Both the position numbers and the translations under genes were made by a program. DNA of 30,222 bases from RGIG5057 sp036653755. Lineage in GTDB: Bacteria; Bacillota; Clostridia; TANB77; CAG-465. Every line of letters starts with the position of its first letter. Positions within the stretch are counted from its first letter, which is position 1. The notes beneath the pieces are model-generated. The model did not search any database. It saw nothing but the letters and a program-made list of their open reading frames with translations, and had not been told where the DNA came from. The DNA lies in NCBI GenBank assembly GCA_036653755.1, contig JAVVTJ010000009.1:1-30222 (forward strand), given 5' to 3'. Positions 18,414 to 25,908 of the stretch are shown piece after piece.

Positions 18414-18614
18414 TTAGTCTCTATCCATTTTAGTAAAGAATGTAAATCCCCAAAGACCAGCGATACCTACCAATGTAAATATTATTCTACTAATGATAGA
18501 AGTCATACCGCCAAATATAGTTCCAACTAAGTCTATTTTAAATATACCAATTGATCCCCAGTTTATAGCTCCGATAATTAAAATTGCTAATATAATGCTA
18601 TTTATAATTTTCAT
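18414..18614 (-). CDS. DUF378 (YuzA-like) small membrane protein
   Basis: A 66-aa protein with two or three hydrophobic segments. The INWGSIGIF segment with flanking hydrophobic residues, then DLVGTIFGG, ISRIIFTLVGIAGLWGF, matches the DUF378/YuzA family of small integral membrane proteins. GGAGG lies 8 bases before the ATG. No function is known for the family, and the neighbouring spoIIR on the same strand gives no firm hint. Confidence 0.85.
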   Translation of the reverse strand: MKIINSIILAILIIGAINWGSIGIFKIDLVGTIFGGMTSIISRIIFTLVGIAGLWGFTFFTKMDRD

Positions 18615-18665
18615 ACCAATACCTCCAAATATATTCTAAATATAATATGTGCAAAATTTTACTTT

Positions 18666-19277
18666 TTATACTAAATTTAATAAATTGTTAAATATTTCAA
18701 TAACTTTAAATGTATATTCTTTTTCTTCAATTATTTGATTATTTTCATATAACTTTGATATGTTAGGTAATATATTTTCTAAACCTGATAACTTTTGAAT
18801 ATTTTTTTTATCTGGAAAAATTAAATTCCAATAATTATTTCCGTTTGCATTTCCAAGTAGTATTTGAACGCTATCATATGCAGATTTATCCATTTTTATA
18901 TATATATTTTCTTTTTCTTCATAATTTATTTTCCCAAGTTTTATTTTACATGAGTAATCGATATTATTTTTTCTTAATTCGGTATTTGCAATATTTAGTA
19001 TTTGATTAATATTTTCAGATATTTTAATATAGATAGCTTGCTTATTGTTGCAATTTTTTATTATATCAGTTATATATGATTCGATTTTATTAGATACTTT
19101 TAATTTTAGTATTTGATCATTAATATCATTGCTATTTGCAACAACATGTAATCTAAAAGCTTCATTTGATAATTTGTTTTGATTATATAACTTTAAAGAA
19201 ATATATGTACTTAAAATTATTATTGAGAAAGTACATATTAAAAATGGTAAATTATATTTTTTAAAAAAAGATTTCAA
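18666..19277 (-). CDS. spoIIR: Stage II sporulation protein R (SpoIIR)
   Basis: A 203-aa exported signalling protein. In sporulating bacilli SpoIIR is made in the forespore and activates the SpoIIGA protease that processes pro-sigma-E in the mother cell. An N-terminal membrane/signal segment (residues about 10-28, LPFLICTFSIIILSTYISL) precedes the family's RLHVVANSNDINDQILKLKVSNKI block; YDSVQILLGNANGNNYWNLIFPD matches its C-terminal NWW-type segment, with Tyr replacing the first Trp. AGGTGA precedes the start with wide spacing. A possible forespore sigma-factor promoter lies upstream. Its presence suggests an endospore-forming ancestry, not proof that this organism sporulates. Confidence 0.85.
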   Translation of the reverse strand: MKSFFKKYNLPFLICTFSIIILSTYISLKLYNQNKLSNEAFRLHVVANSNDINDQILKLKVSNKIESYITDIIKNCNNKQAIYIKISENINQILNIANTELRKNNIDYSCKIKLGKINYEEKENIYIKMDKSAYDSVQILLGNANGNNYWNLIFPDKKNIQKLSGLENILPNISKLYENNQIIEEKEYTFKVIEIFNNLLNLV

Positions 19278-19295
19278 TTTTAATCACCTGAATAT

Positions 19296-19323
19296 ATTAT
19301 TTGCAAATATTATTAAATTACAC
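19296..19323 (-). promoter_or_regulatory. Possible sigma-F/G-type promoter of spoIIR
   Basis: Reverse strand GTGTA (19323-19319), 14 bases, GCAAATAAT (19304-19296). This resembles the forespore sigma consensus, and spoIIR is a known sigma-F target in Bacillus. The spacer is slightly short and AT-rich sequence makes chance matches easy. Confidence 0.3.
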
Positions 19324-19438
19324 TGACGAAAAACAGCAAAAAATATAGAATAAAAAGATATGCTAGTGTCGTAAAAAAGTAGAAGACTTAATTCTCTTTT
19401 TTTAGCTAAAACTGTATAAAATTAGCTGTTTTTTTTCG

Positions 19439-19467
19439 TTGACATATAATTTTAAGTGTGTTAAAAT
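19439..19467 (+). promoter_or_regulatory. Promoter of the 144-aa gene
   Basis: TTGACA (19439-19444), 17 bases, TAAAAT (19462-19467). It places transcription start near 19474 and excludes a GTG start at 19458. Confidence 0.7.
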
Positions 19468-19493
19468 TATTGTATAAGGGGTTGATACAAAAG

Positions 19494-19928
19494 ATGAATA
19501 AAATTAAATTATGTTGTTTTACAGTAAATTATACACACTCATGTATAATTGCTAATAACTTTATTTCAAATGAGTTAAATGATGTCAAAGTTGTGTATAT
19601 TAATGAAAAGAGTGAGAAAAAAAAGTTAAAAAATATTATTTCAAAATTTTATACTAAAATGCAAGATAGAACTTTTTTTACTGAATGGCTTAATGAAAGA
19701 GTTATAAATGATTATGAAAAAGAAACATTTGTATTTGTAGTAGCAGGAAAAGAAAAGTTTATTAGTAGAGTAAATGAATTTTTAGATTTAAATGATTTTA
19801 ATGGATATGTTGTAAATTGTTATGAGGTTTTTGATTTATCAACAGAGGTAGAAAATATAATAAATTTGCACGACTTTTATATAAACACAACAGGAATTGT
19901 GAAAAAAGAAACATTTAAAGTGCTTTAG
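19494..19928 (+). CDS. Unknown soluble protein, 144 aa
   Basis: An unrecognised 144-aa protein starting MNKIKLCCFTVNYTHS. Alternating hydrophobic strands and helices (KVVYINE, TFVFVVAGKEKFISRVNEFL, GYVVNCYEVFDL) suggest a small alpha/beta fold. The frame opens at 19458, but the promoter overlaps that start; ATG 19494 with AAGGGG 12 bases upstream is preferred. It stands alone between spoIIR (divergent) and cassette D. Its TAG stop is the TAG of the repeat TTTAGGGCTAGC, so the left repeat of cassette D forms its end. Confidence 0.65.
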   Translation: MNKIKLCCFTVNYTHSCIIANNFISNELNDVKVVYINEKSEKKKLKNIISKFYTKMQDRTFFTEWLNERVINDYEKETFVFVVAGKEKFISRVNEFLDLNDFNGYVVNCYEVFDLSTEVENIINLHDFYINTTGIVKKETFKVL

Positions 19929-19954
19929 GGCTAGCTTTGTAAAAAAGTATAAAT

Positions 19955-19986
19955 AAAAAGTCAGGAAAAATAATTCCTGACTTTTT
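19955..19986. terminator. Bidirectional terminator
   Basis: AAAAAGTCAGGAA and TTCCTGACTTTTT form a strong hairpin between the convergent 144-aa and 133-aa genes. Confidence 0.88.
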
Positions 19987-20006
19987 GATAGTTAAATTTA
20001 AAAAAA

Positions 20007-20408
20007 TTAATTGAGCGTCCAATCAATTATTTTAAATTCTGTTAGTGGAAGTTTGCGATTATCATGATGGCTAACAAAAAACTTAAATTCTTTTATTCCA
20101 TCATATTTCGGAATCACAAAAGTTAAAGTATTATTACCTTCTGTAAGTTCCTGTTTCATTGATTTAGTACCTAATGCAGTAGCAAATTCAATTGTAAGTA
20201 TCAATGAACTGCTTACATAAAGATTTGCTGTAATTTCTTTGTACATCCCAAAGTTATCAACTTCCTGATTTTTTCTTATGGCTGCGCCATATCCTGCTTC
20301 TTCTTCAAAAGGAAAATCAATTGTTTCAATTGTAGCTACAGAATGTAATTCTCCAACATCATACTTTCCACCAAAGCAGAACCAAAAATAGTTGTTAATG
20401 TTTTTCAT
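20007..20408 (-). CDS. Unknown beta-rich protein in cassette D, 133 aa
   Basis: An unrecognised 133-aa protein without signal peptide or membrane segment. Alternating polar/hydrophobic runs (ANLYVSSSLILTIEFATAL, NTLTFVIPKYDGIKEFKFFV, LPLTEFKIIDWTLN) suggest a mainly beta sandwich of the kind seen in carbohydrate-binding or bacteriocin-like folds; that is a guess. AGGAGG lies 8 bases before the ATG. It has the strongest promoter in the window and a 5' leader with two hairpins (20470-20489 and 20434-20457), suggesting high expression or leader control. The inverted repeats on both sides mark it as a possible mobile passenger. Confidence 0.7.
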   Translation of the reverse strand: MKNINNYFWFCFGGKYDVGELHSVATIETIDFPFEEEAGYGAAIRKNQEVDNFGMYKEITANLYVSSSLILTIEFATALGTKSMKQELTEGNNTLTFVIPKYDGIKEFKFFVSHHDNRKLPLTEFKIIDWTLN

Positions 20409-20433
20409 AATAATATCCTCCTGTTTTTTAGTT

Positions 20434-20457
20434 GGAGAGATATTATATTATCTCTCC
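20434..20457 (-). promoter_or_regulatory. Leader hairpin of the 133-aa gene
   Basis: GGAGAGATA and TATCTCTCC pair perfectly around six bases in the 5' untranslated region, 15 bases before AGGAGG. A second, smaller stem (AGAGTA/TACTCT, 20470-20489) lies upstream. CTCTCC could alternatively pair with the ribosome binding site, so this may be a stability or translation-control element. Confidence 0.55.
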
Positions 20458-20495
20458 AAATTTTTTTGAAGAGTATAAAAATTTACTCTATTAAT

Positions 20496-20524
20496 ATTAT
20501 AACACATTTAATATATTATGTCAA
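20496..20524 (-). promoter_or_regulatory. Consensus promoter of the 133-aa gene
   Basis: Reverse strand TTGACA (20524-20519), 17 bases, TATAAT (20501-20496): an exact consensus match. Confidence 0.85.
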
Positions 20525-20588
20525 CTATTTATACAATATATTATTTTTTACAAAGCTAGCCCTAAAATAATAGAATTTTATATTTTTC

Positions 20589-20617
20589 TTGATTTTTGCA
20601 CTTTTATGATATATAAT
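20589..20617 (+). promoter_or_regulatory. gatCAB-ppaC promoter
   Basis: TTGATT (20589-20594), 17 bases, TATAAT (20612-20617). Transcription would start near 20624, just before the GGAGG of gatC. Confidence 0.8.
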
Positions 20618-20643
20618 ATTAAATATTGAATTGGAGGCAAATT

Positions 20644-20931
20644 ATGAACGTATCAAAGGAAGAAGTAAAACATATAGCAGATTTAGCTAGAATTAATTGT
20701 AGTGAAAATGAAATAGAAAAATTTTCTAAAGATTTGACAAATATTGTTAATATGGCAAATGAGATTAATAATTTAAATACAGAAAATATAAAACCTACAA
20801 CACATATATTAGAAAATGTAAATGTGTTTAGAAAAGATGAAGTTCACGCTTCATATGATAGGGATATAATACTTAAAAATGCTCCTACTAAAGAGTCAGG
20901 TTGTATTAGTGTACCAAAGGTGGTGGAATAA
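20644..20931 (+). CDS. gatC: Asp-tRNA(Asn)/Glu-tRNA(Gln) amidotransferase subunit C
   Basis: A 95-aa GatC, the scaffold subunit that wraps around GatA and GatB. The sequence VSKEEVKHIADLARI at the N-terminus and the C-terminal RKDEV...APTKESGCISVPKVVE fit the family. The frame is open from 20626, but ATG 20644 has GGAGG 7-8 bases upstream and gives the normal length. The stop overlaps the gatA start by one base (TAATG), indicating translational coupling. First gene of gatC-gatA-gatB-ppaC. Confidence 0.93.
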   Translation: MNVSKEEVKHIADLARINCSENEIEKFSKDLTNIVNMANEINNLNTENIKPTTHILENVNVFRKDEVHASYDRDIILKNAPTKESGCISVPKVVE

Positions 20932-22394
20932 TGGAGTTATATAGTTTAACTATTCATGAAATAGCAAAGAAAATAAAATCAAAAGAAATTAAAATTATTG
21001 ACGTTTTAGATAGCATATATAATAGAATTGATGCTATTGATAAAGATATAAATGCATATATAACCTTAACAAAAGAATCTGCATATGAACGTGCTAATAT
21101 TCTTCAAACTAAATTAAATAGTGGCGAAGATATAGGCTATTTAGGTGGAGTACCAATTGCTATTAAAGATAATATCTGCACTAAAAATGTCAAAACTACT
21201 TGTGCATCAAAAATGTTAGAAAATTTTGTATCTATTTATGATGCAAGTGTAGTAGAAAATTTAGAAGCATTAGGTGCAATCATAATTGGAAAAACCAATA
21301 TGGATGAATTTGCAATGGGTTCTTCTACTGAAAGTTCATATTTTAAAAAGACTGTAAATCCATGGGATATTACAAGAGTTCCGGGTGGATCAAGTGGTGG
21401 TAGTGCAGCTAGTGTATCTAGTGATATTGCATTTGCAGCTCTTGGAAGTGATACAGGCGGTAGTATAAGACAACCTGCATCATATTGTAGTGCAGTAGGT
21501 ATGAAACCTACATATGGTTTAGTATCTAGATTTGGACTTATTGCTTTTGCATCATCATTAGATCAAATTGGACCTTTTACAAAAGATGTAGAAGATATGG
21601 CAATTATGCTAAATGCAATAGTAGGTTATGACGCTAAAGATACAACAAGTGTAAATCTTCCTAAAAAAGATTATACAAAAGCTTTAAAAAATGATGTAAG
21701 TAATATAACGCTAGGATTGCCAACTAAATTTTTAAAAGAAGGTATAAATTGTGATGTAAAACTTGCATATGAAACTGCTATAAACAAATTAAAAGAGCTA
21801 GGAGCAAAAGTAAAAGAAATAAATCTAGAATATATCAAATATTCATTATCAACTTATTATATAATAGCAACAGCAGAGGCATCTTCTAATTTAGGAAGAT
21901 ATGATGGCATAAAATATGGATATAGAACAGATAAATTTGAAAATTTACTAGATATATATAAAAATTCTAGAACTGAGGGATTCGGTGAAGAAGTAAAAAG
22001 AAGAATTATGCTTGGAACTTATGTTTTAAGTAGCGGATATTATGATGCGTATTATAAAAAAGCACAGAAAGTTAGAACATTAATAATAAATGACTTTAAA
22101 AGAGTTTTTGAAGAAGTAGATTTAATAGTACTTCCAACAGCTCCAAATACTGCATTTAAATTCGGTGAAAAAACAAACAATCCAATAGAGATGTATTTAG
22201 AAGATATATATACTGTTCCAGTAAATATAGCTGGGCTTCCTGCAATATCAGTACCTTGTGGATTTGATAGCAATAAAATGCCAATAGGATTGCAGTTTAT
22301 ATCGCCAGCATTTGAAGAAGAAAAAATATTACAAGTAGCATATACATATGAGCAAAATACGAAGTTTCATAAAATGAAACCTAATATAGTATAG
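20931..22394 (+). CDS. gatA: Asp-tRNA(Asn)/Glu-tRNA(Gln) amidotransferase subunit A
   Basis: A 487-aa amidase-signature enzyme that releases ammonia from glutamine for transamidation of misacylated Glu-tRNA(Gln) or Asp-tRNA(Asn). The catalytic triad is visible as Lys79 (GVPIAIKDNI), Ser154 in GGSSGGSAAS and Ser178 in SDTGGSIRQP, at the same numbering as the Staphylococcus aureus enzyme. Full length and intact. Overlaps gatC by one base; gatB follows after 11 bases with AGGAGG. Confidence 0.97.
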   Translation: MELYSLTIHEIAKKIKSKEIKIIDVLDSIYNRIDAIDKDINAYITLTKESAYERANILQTKLNSGEDIGYLGGVPIAIKDNICTKNVKTTCASKMLENFVSIYDASVVENLEALGAIIIGKTNMDEFAMGSSTESSYFKKTVNPWDITRVPGGSSGGSAASVSSDIAFAALGSDTGGSIRQPASYCSAVGMKPTYGLVSRFGLIAFASSLDQIGPFTKDVEDMAIMLNAIVGYDAKDTTSVNLPKKDYTKALKNDVSNITLGLPTKFLKEGINCDVKLAYETAINKLKELGAKVKEINLEYIKYSLSTYYIIATAEASSNLGRYDGIKYGYRTDKFENLLDIYKNSRTEGFGEEVKRRIMLGTYVLSSGYYDAYYKKAQKVRTLIINDFKRVFEEVDLIVLPTAPNTAFKFGEKTNNPIEMYLEDIYTVPVNIAGLPAISVPCGFDSNKMPIGLQFISPAFEEEKILQVAYTYEQNTKFHKMKPNIV

Positions 22395-22405
22395 GAGGAG
22401 TATAA

Positions 22406-23863
22406 GTGGAAGATAAATTAAAAGAATATGAAGTAGTAATTGGGTTAGAAGTACATGCAGAGCTTGCTACTAAAACAAAAATATATTGTAATTGTTCTAC
22501 AGAATTTGGCGCTGATCCTAATACTCATTGTTGCCCAATTTGTACTGGAATGCCAGGAGTACTTCCAGTACTTAATGAAAAAGTAGTAGAATATGCAGTT
22601 AAAATGGGGCTTGCAACAAACTCACAAATTGCTAAGTTTTCTAAGCAAGATAGAAAAAACTATTTTTACCCAGATTTACCAAAAGCATATCAAACGTCAC
22701 AGTATGATTTGCCTTTATGTGAACATGGGCATATTAATATATTAGTAGATGGTGTACATAAAAAAGTAGGAATAACAAGAATACATATAGAAGAAGATGC
22801 AGGTAAATTAATACATGATGATTTTACAGGAGCAACTTTGGTAGATATGAATAGATGTGCAGTTCCTTTAATAGAAATTGTATCAGAGCCAGATATGCGT
22901 AGTGCTGCTGAGGCAGTAGAATATATGCAAACTTTAAAAGGAATATTAGAATACATAGAAGTTTGTGATTGTAAAATGCAAGAAGGATCACTTAGATGTG
23001 ATGTTAATCTTTCTGTTAGAAAATATGGCGCTTTAGAATTTGGAACTAGAACAGAAACTAAAAATTTAAATTCATTTAAATCAATTGAGCATTCAATAGA
23101 ATTTGAAATACATAGACAAATAGAAGAATTAGAAAATGGTGGAAAAATTTATCAAGAAACTAGAAGATTTGATGATGCTAAAGGTTATGGATATGCAATG
23201 AGAACAAAAGAAGATGCTCATGATTATAGGTATTTTGAAGAACCAGATTTAGCACCTATAATTCTATCAGATGAATACATAGAAAATATAAAGAAAAACT
23301 TACCTGAAATGCCTCATGCAAGACGCGATAGATATATTAATCAGTATAACTTATCTGAGTATGATGCAATGCAAATAACTAATTCTAAAATACTAGCAAA
23401 CTTTTTTGACAAAGCTGTAGCGTTATGCAAAAATCCTAAACAAGTATCAAATTGGATTATGGGAGATTTTTCAAAAATGTTAAATGAAAAGGGTATTGAC
23501 ATAACTCAAAGTAAAGTTACAGCAGAGAATTTATCTAATTTAATAAAATTAATTGATACCTCAGTAATATCTTCTGCAATAGCTAAAACTGTGTTTATAG
23601 AGATGTTTGAAACAGGAAAAGATGCAATGCAAATTGTAAAAGATAAAGGTTTAGTACAAATAACAGATGAGGATGCTATTATGGAAGTAGTGAAAAAAAT
23701 AGTAGATATAAATCCTCAATCTATATCAGATTATTTTGCTGGAAAAGATAGAGCAATAGGATATTTAGTAGGGCAAATAATGAAAGAAACAAAAGGAAAA
23801 GCAAATCCTAAGATAGTAAATGAATTATTACTTAAAGTAATAGATAGTAAAAAAGGAGAATAA
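22406..23863 (+). CDS. gatB: Asp-tRNA(Asn)/Glu-tRNA(Gln) amidotransferase subunit B
   Basis: A 485-aa GatB that binds and activates (by ATP-dependent phosphorylation) the misacylated tRNA and amidates it. It starts with GTG at 22406, supported by AGGAGG and by the conserved YEVVIGLEVHAEL opening. Zinc-binding cysteines lie in IYCNCS and HCCPICTGMPG, and the PDLPKAYQTSQYDLP block is typical. The C-terminal helical/YqeY-like tRNA-binding domain (AIGYLVGQIMKETKGKANPK) is complete. Three bases separate it from ppaC. Confidence 0.97.
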   Translation: MEDKLKEYEVVIGLEVHAELATKTKIYCNCSTEFGADPNTHCCPICTGMPGVLPVLNEKVVEYAVKMGLATNSQIAKFSKQDRKNYFYPDLPKAYQTSQYDLPLCEHGHINILVDGVHKKVGITRIHIEEDAGKLIHDDFTGATLVDMNRCAVPLIEIVSEPDMRSAAEAVEYMQTLKGILEYIEVCDCKMQEGSLRCDVNLSVRKYGALEFGTRTETKNLNSFKSIEHSIEFEIHRQIEELENGGKIYQETRRFDDAKGYGYAMRTKEDAHDYRYFEEPDLAPIILSDEYIENIKKNLPEMPHARRDRYINQYNLSEYDAMQITNSKILANFFDKAVALCKNPKQVSNWIMGDFSKMLNEKGIDITQSKVTAENLSNLIKLIDTSVISSAIAKTVFIEMFETGKDAMQIVKDKGLVQITDEDAIMEVVKKIVDINPQSISDYFAGKDRAIGYLVGQIMKETKGKANPKIVNELLLKVIDSKKGE

Positions 23864-23865
23864 TT

Positions 23866-24796
23866 ATGGAAAAGATAAAAATATTTGGACATAAAAATCC
23901 AGACCTAGATACAATAGCAAGCACTGTTGCATTAGCTCATTTATTAAAGTTGAGAGATAACGCTGAAACTGAAATAGTAAAATTAGGTGAACTTAATAAA
24001 GAGGCAAAATTTGTATTTAACAAATTTGGAATAAACGTAGATATGCCAGTTATAACAAAAGTAGAAGATAAGGCAAAAGTAGCACTAGTTGATCATAATG
24101 AGTTTTCACAAAGTGTGGAAAATATTGAAAATGCAAAAATAGTAATGGTAGTTGATCATCATAAAATTGATAATTTTAAAACAAGCGAGCCATTAGAATA
24201 TATTGCAAAACCAGTTGGAAGTACATCTACTATATTATATGGACTTTTAAAAGAGGTAAATGGACTTAATGACATAAAAGTAAATATATTACTTTTAAGT
24301 GCTATGATATCTGATACATTACTTTTTAGATCTCCAACAACTACTGATTTAGATAAAAAAGTAGCCAAAGAATTAGCACAAAGTTTAAATATTGATATTG
24401 ATACATATGGTTTAGAATTGTTAAAAGCAGGAGCTGATTTAAGCGAGCTCTCAAGTGATGAATTAATTAAAATTGATTCAAAACAGTTTGATTGTAATCG
24501 GACTTAAAGTTGAAATTGCACAAATAAATGCGGTTGATTTAAATAACATATTAAGTAGACAAGCTGAAATAGAAGTATCTATGAATAACATGATAAATTA
24601 TAAGAAATTAGATCTATTTTTAGTAGCAGTAACAGATATTATAAACTGTAACTCTGAAATAATTGTACTTGGTAATAAAGTAGACGTTATAGAAAAAGCG
24701 TTTAATGTAAAATTAAATAACAACAGAGCATTTTTAGAAGGGGTTGTTTCAAGAAAAAAGCAACTTGCACCACAAATAATGGAAGCGAGCAAGTAG
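23866..24796 (+). CDS. ppaC: Manganese-dependent inorganic pyrophosphatase, with +1 frameshift at a CGG codon
   Basis: A family II pyrophosphatase that hydrolyses PPi to phosphate. The DHH domain has metal ligands in GHKNPDLDT (His9, Asp13, Asp15), Asp76 in LVDHNEF and VDHHKIDNF (97-99). In frame 0 CGG at 24499-24501 is followed by ACT TAA. Skipping C24499 gives ...FDCN-GLKVEIAQINAVD..., the expected continuation, and a 309-aa product, the usual family length. The second part carries SRKKQLAPQI, the conserved substrate-binding Arg/Lys segment of the DHHA2 domain, so activity requires the shift. GGAG within the end of gatB precedes the ATG. Pyrophosphatase is normally indispensable, which argues against a dead gene. 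Confidence 0.87.
24496..24507 (+). other. CGG +1 frameshift site in ppaC
   Basis: AAT CGG ACT TAA in the 0 frame. AAT-(C)-GGA-CTT restores Asn-Gly-Leu. The 0-frame stop lies two codons after CGG, as in mfd. Confidence 0.78.
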
Positions 24797-24799
24797 CTT

Positions 24800-24868
24800 T
24801 AGGGCTAGCTTTGTAAAATTTGTAATATACCCAAAAATAAGGCGCTAAATTTTAAGATTTAGCACCTT
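24800..24868 (+). repeat. Solo repeat F and terminator after ppaC
   Basis: TTAGGGCTAGCTTTGTAAAA (core 24802-24814) starts a few bases after the ppaC stop and is followed by the hairpin AAGGCGCTAAAT/ATTTAGCACCTT (24839-24868, one mismatch) with a T run. No matching inverted partner is visible nearby, so this is a single copy. The hairpin also lies 3' of the convergent CAP-domain gene. Confidence 0.75.
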
Positions 24869-24872
24869 GTTT

Positions 24873-25792
24873 TTATTTACCTATAAACATTACATCAATT
24901 ATATATCCATATTTATCACTTATAGTAGCTCCAGCACCTATATAATTGTATGCATTTGATAGAATATTTTTTTTATGAGTTTCAGATGCCATCCAGCTAT
25001 CTACTGCTTTTTTCATTGTTGTATTTCCAGCAATGTTTTCTCCAGCAGTTTTGTAAGTTATGCCAAAATTTTTCATCATTTTAAATGGGGTTCCATATGA
25101 GGGAGAAGTATGCGAAAAATAATCTTTTTTGATCATTTCTTGTGATTTTAAAACAGCTATTTCATTTAGTTTGCTATTTATAATTAGAGGTTTAATTCCA
25201 TTACCTTTTCTTTTATCGTTTATATATTTTATTATTAAACTTGCATTATCTTGTACATTTTCATTGTTTTTAATAGTAGTTTTTTTAACTAAATTTTGTT
25301 TAATCATACCAACTTTATTATTACCGAAATATTATTACAAGAAAATCATTAATTTTTCCAATAACAGTTACAGTTTCACTATTATTTAATTTTCCTACTT
25401 TTGCAAAACTAGTAGAAGGTCCTATACGAATATTGGTATTATTATTTAAAATAGTAGCAGAATATGTACCTAAGCATTGATAGATTTTTGTCTTTGGCAT
25501 TTTTGAAGTATTTTTTACATAGTCTTTAGAAACAAAACCGAACTTCATTACTAGCTAGTTGTACAATATAAAAATTACCAATTTCTCCTATCATTTTTAT
25601 ATTAATGTTTTTATTTAAAGTACGTACAATACTACTTTTTTCTGTATTATTGCTAATTCTCAAATTTATTTTTGAAGTAGTTATACCATATTTTGGTTTA
25701 TAACTTTTAATGTTAGCAGCAAAGATATTTGAAAATAGCATAATCATAAGTATAAGTGAAAATAATATTATTAACTTTTTATTTTTTATCAT
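24873..25792 (-). CDS. Secreted SH3-SH3-CAP domain protein, with two CGG +1 frameshifts
   Basis: Three frames join into one protein of about 305 aa. An N-terminal signal peptide (MIKNKKLIILFSLILMIMLF, Ala-rich cleavage region near 25-26) is followed by two bacterial SH3 repeats (INLRISNNTEKSSIVRTL... and TNIRIGPSTSFAKVGKLN...). A C-terminal CAP/SCP domain follows (LNEIAVLKSQEMIKKDYFSHTSPSYGTPF..., AGENIAG, SWMASETHKKNILS). CAP domains are common in secreted clostridial and YkwD-like spore/envelope proteins. Breaks occur at CGG 25540-25538 and CGG 25326-25324. Skipping C each time gives NEV-GFVSKDYV and VIIF-GNNKVGM, both restoring the Gly expected at the end of an SH3 unit. AAAGGAG precedes the ATG at 25792. 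Without shifts only a signal peptide plus one partial SH3 would be made. Confidence 0.82.
25321..25329 (-). other. CGG +1 frameshift site 2 in the SH3/CAP gene
   Basis: Reverse strand TTT CGG TAA. TTT-(C)-GGT-AAT restores Phe-Gly-Asn; the 0-frame stop follows CGG directly. Here a Phe tRNA could also re-pair perfectly in the +1 frame (TTT to TTC). Confidence 0.75.
25526..25543 (-). other. CGG +1 frameshift site 1 in the SH3/CAP gene
   Basis: Reverse strand GTT CGG TTT TGT TTC TAA. GTT-(C)-GGT-TTT restores Val-Gly-Phe, the usual G-aromatic ending of a bacterial SH3 repeat; the 0-frame stop is three codons after CGG. Confidence 0.75.
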
Positions 25793-25908
25793 AATTTAGT
25801 CTCCTTTTGTATAGACATATTATTTGTAATTTTATTTTTTTTATACTGAATAAAAATGTATAATTTTTTAAAATTTGGTAATTATATAATAAAGAGGTGG
25901 AGATATTT

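Larger units (their letters stand above)
19925..20564 (-). mobile_element. Cassette D: 133-aa gene between inverted repeats
   Basis: GGGCTAGCTTTGT (19928-19940) and its complement (20550-20562) bound about 640 bases holding one complete reverse-strand transcription unit: consensus promoter, hairpin leader, gene, terminator. Both repeats are the GGGCTAGC variant. No structured RNA of the A/B/C type is present. The layout looks like a repeat-bounded passenger cassette, but the pairing of the two repeats could be coincidental, because single copies also occur at gene ends. Confidence 0.5.

Noticed and set aside
19378..19436. Possible terminator AGCTAA/TTAGCT with T run before the 144-aa gene
   Set aside because: The stem is only six pairs with a large loop and no gene ends nearby on that strand.
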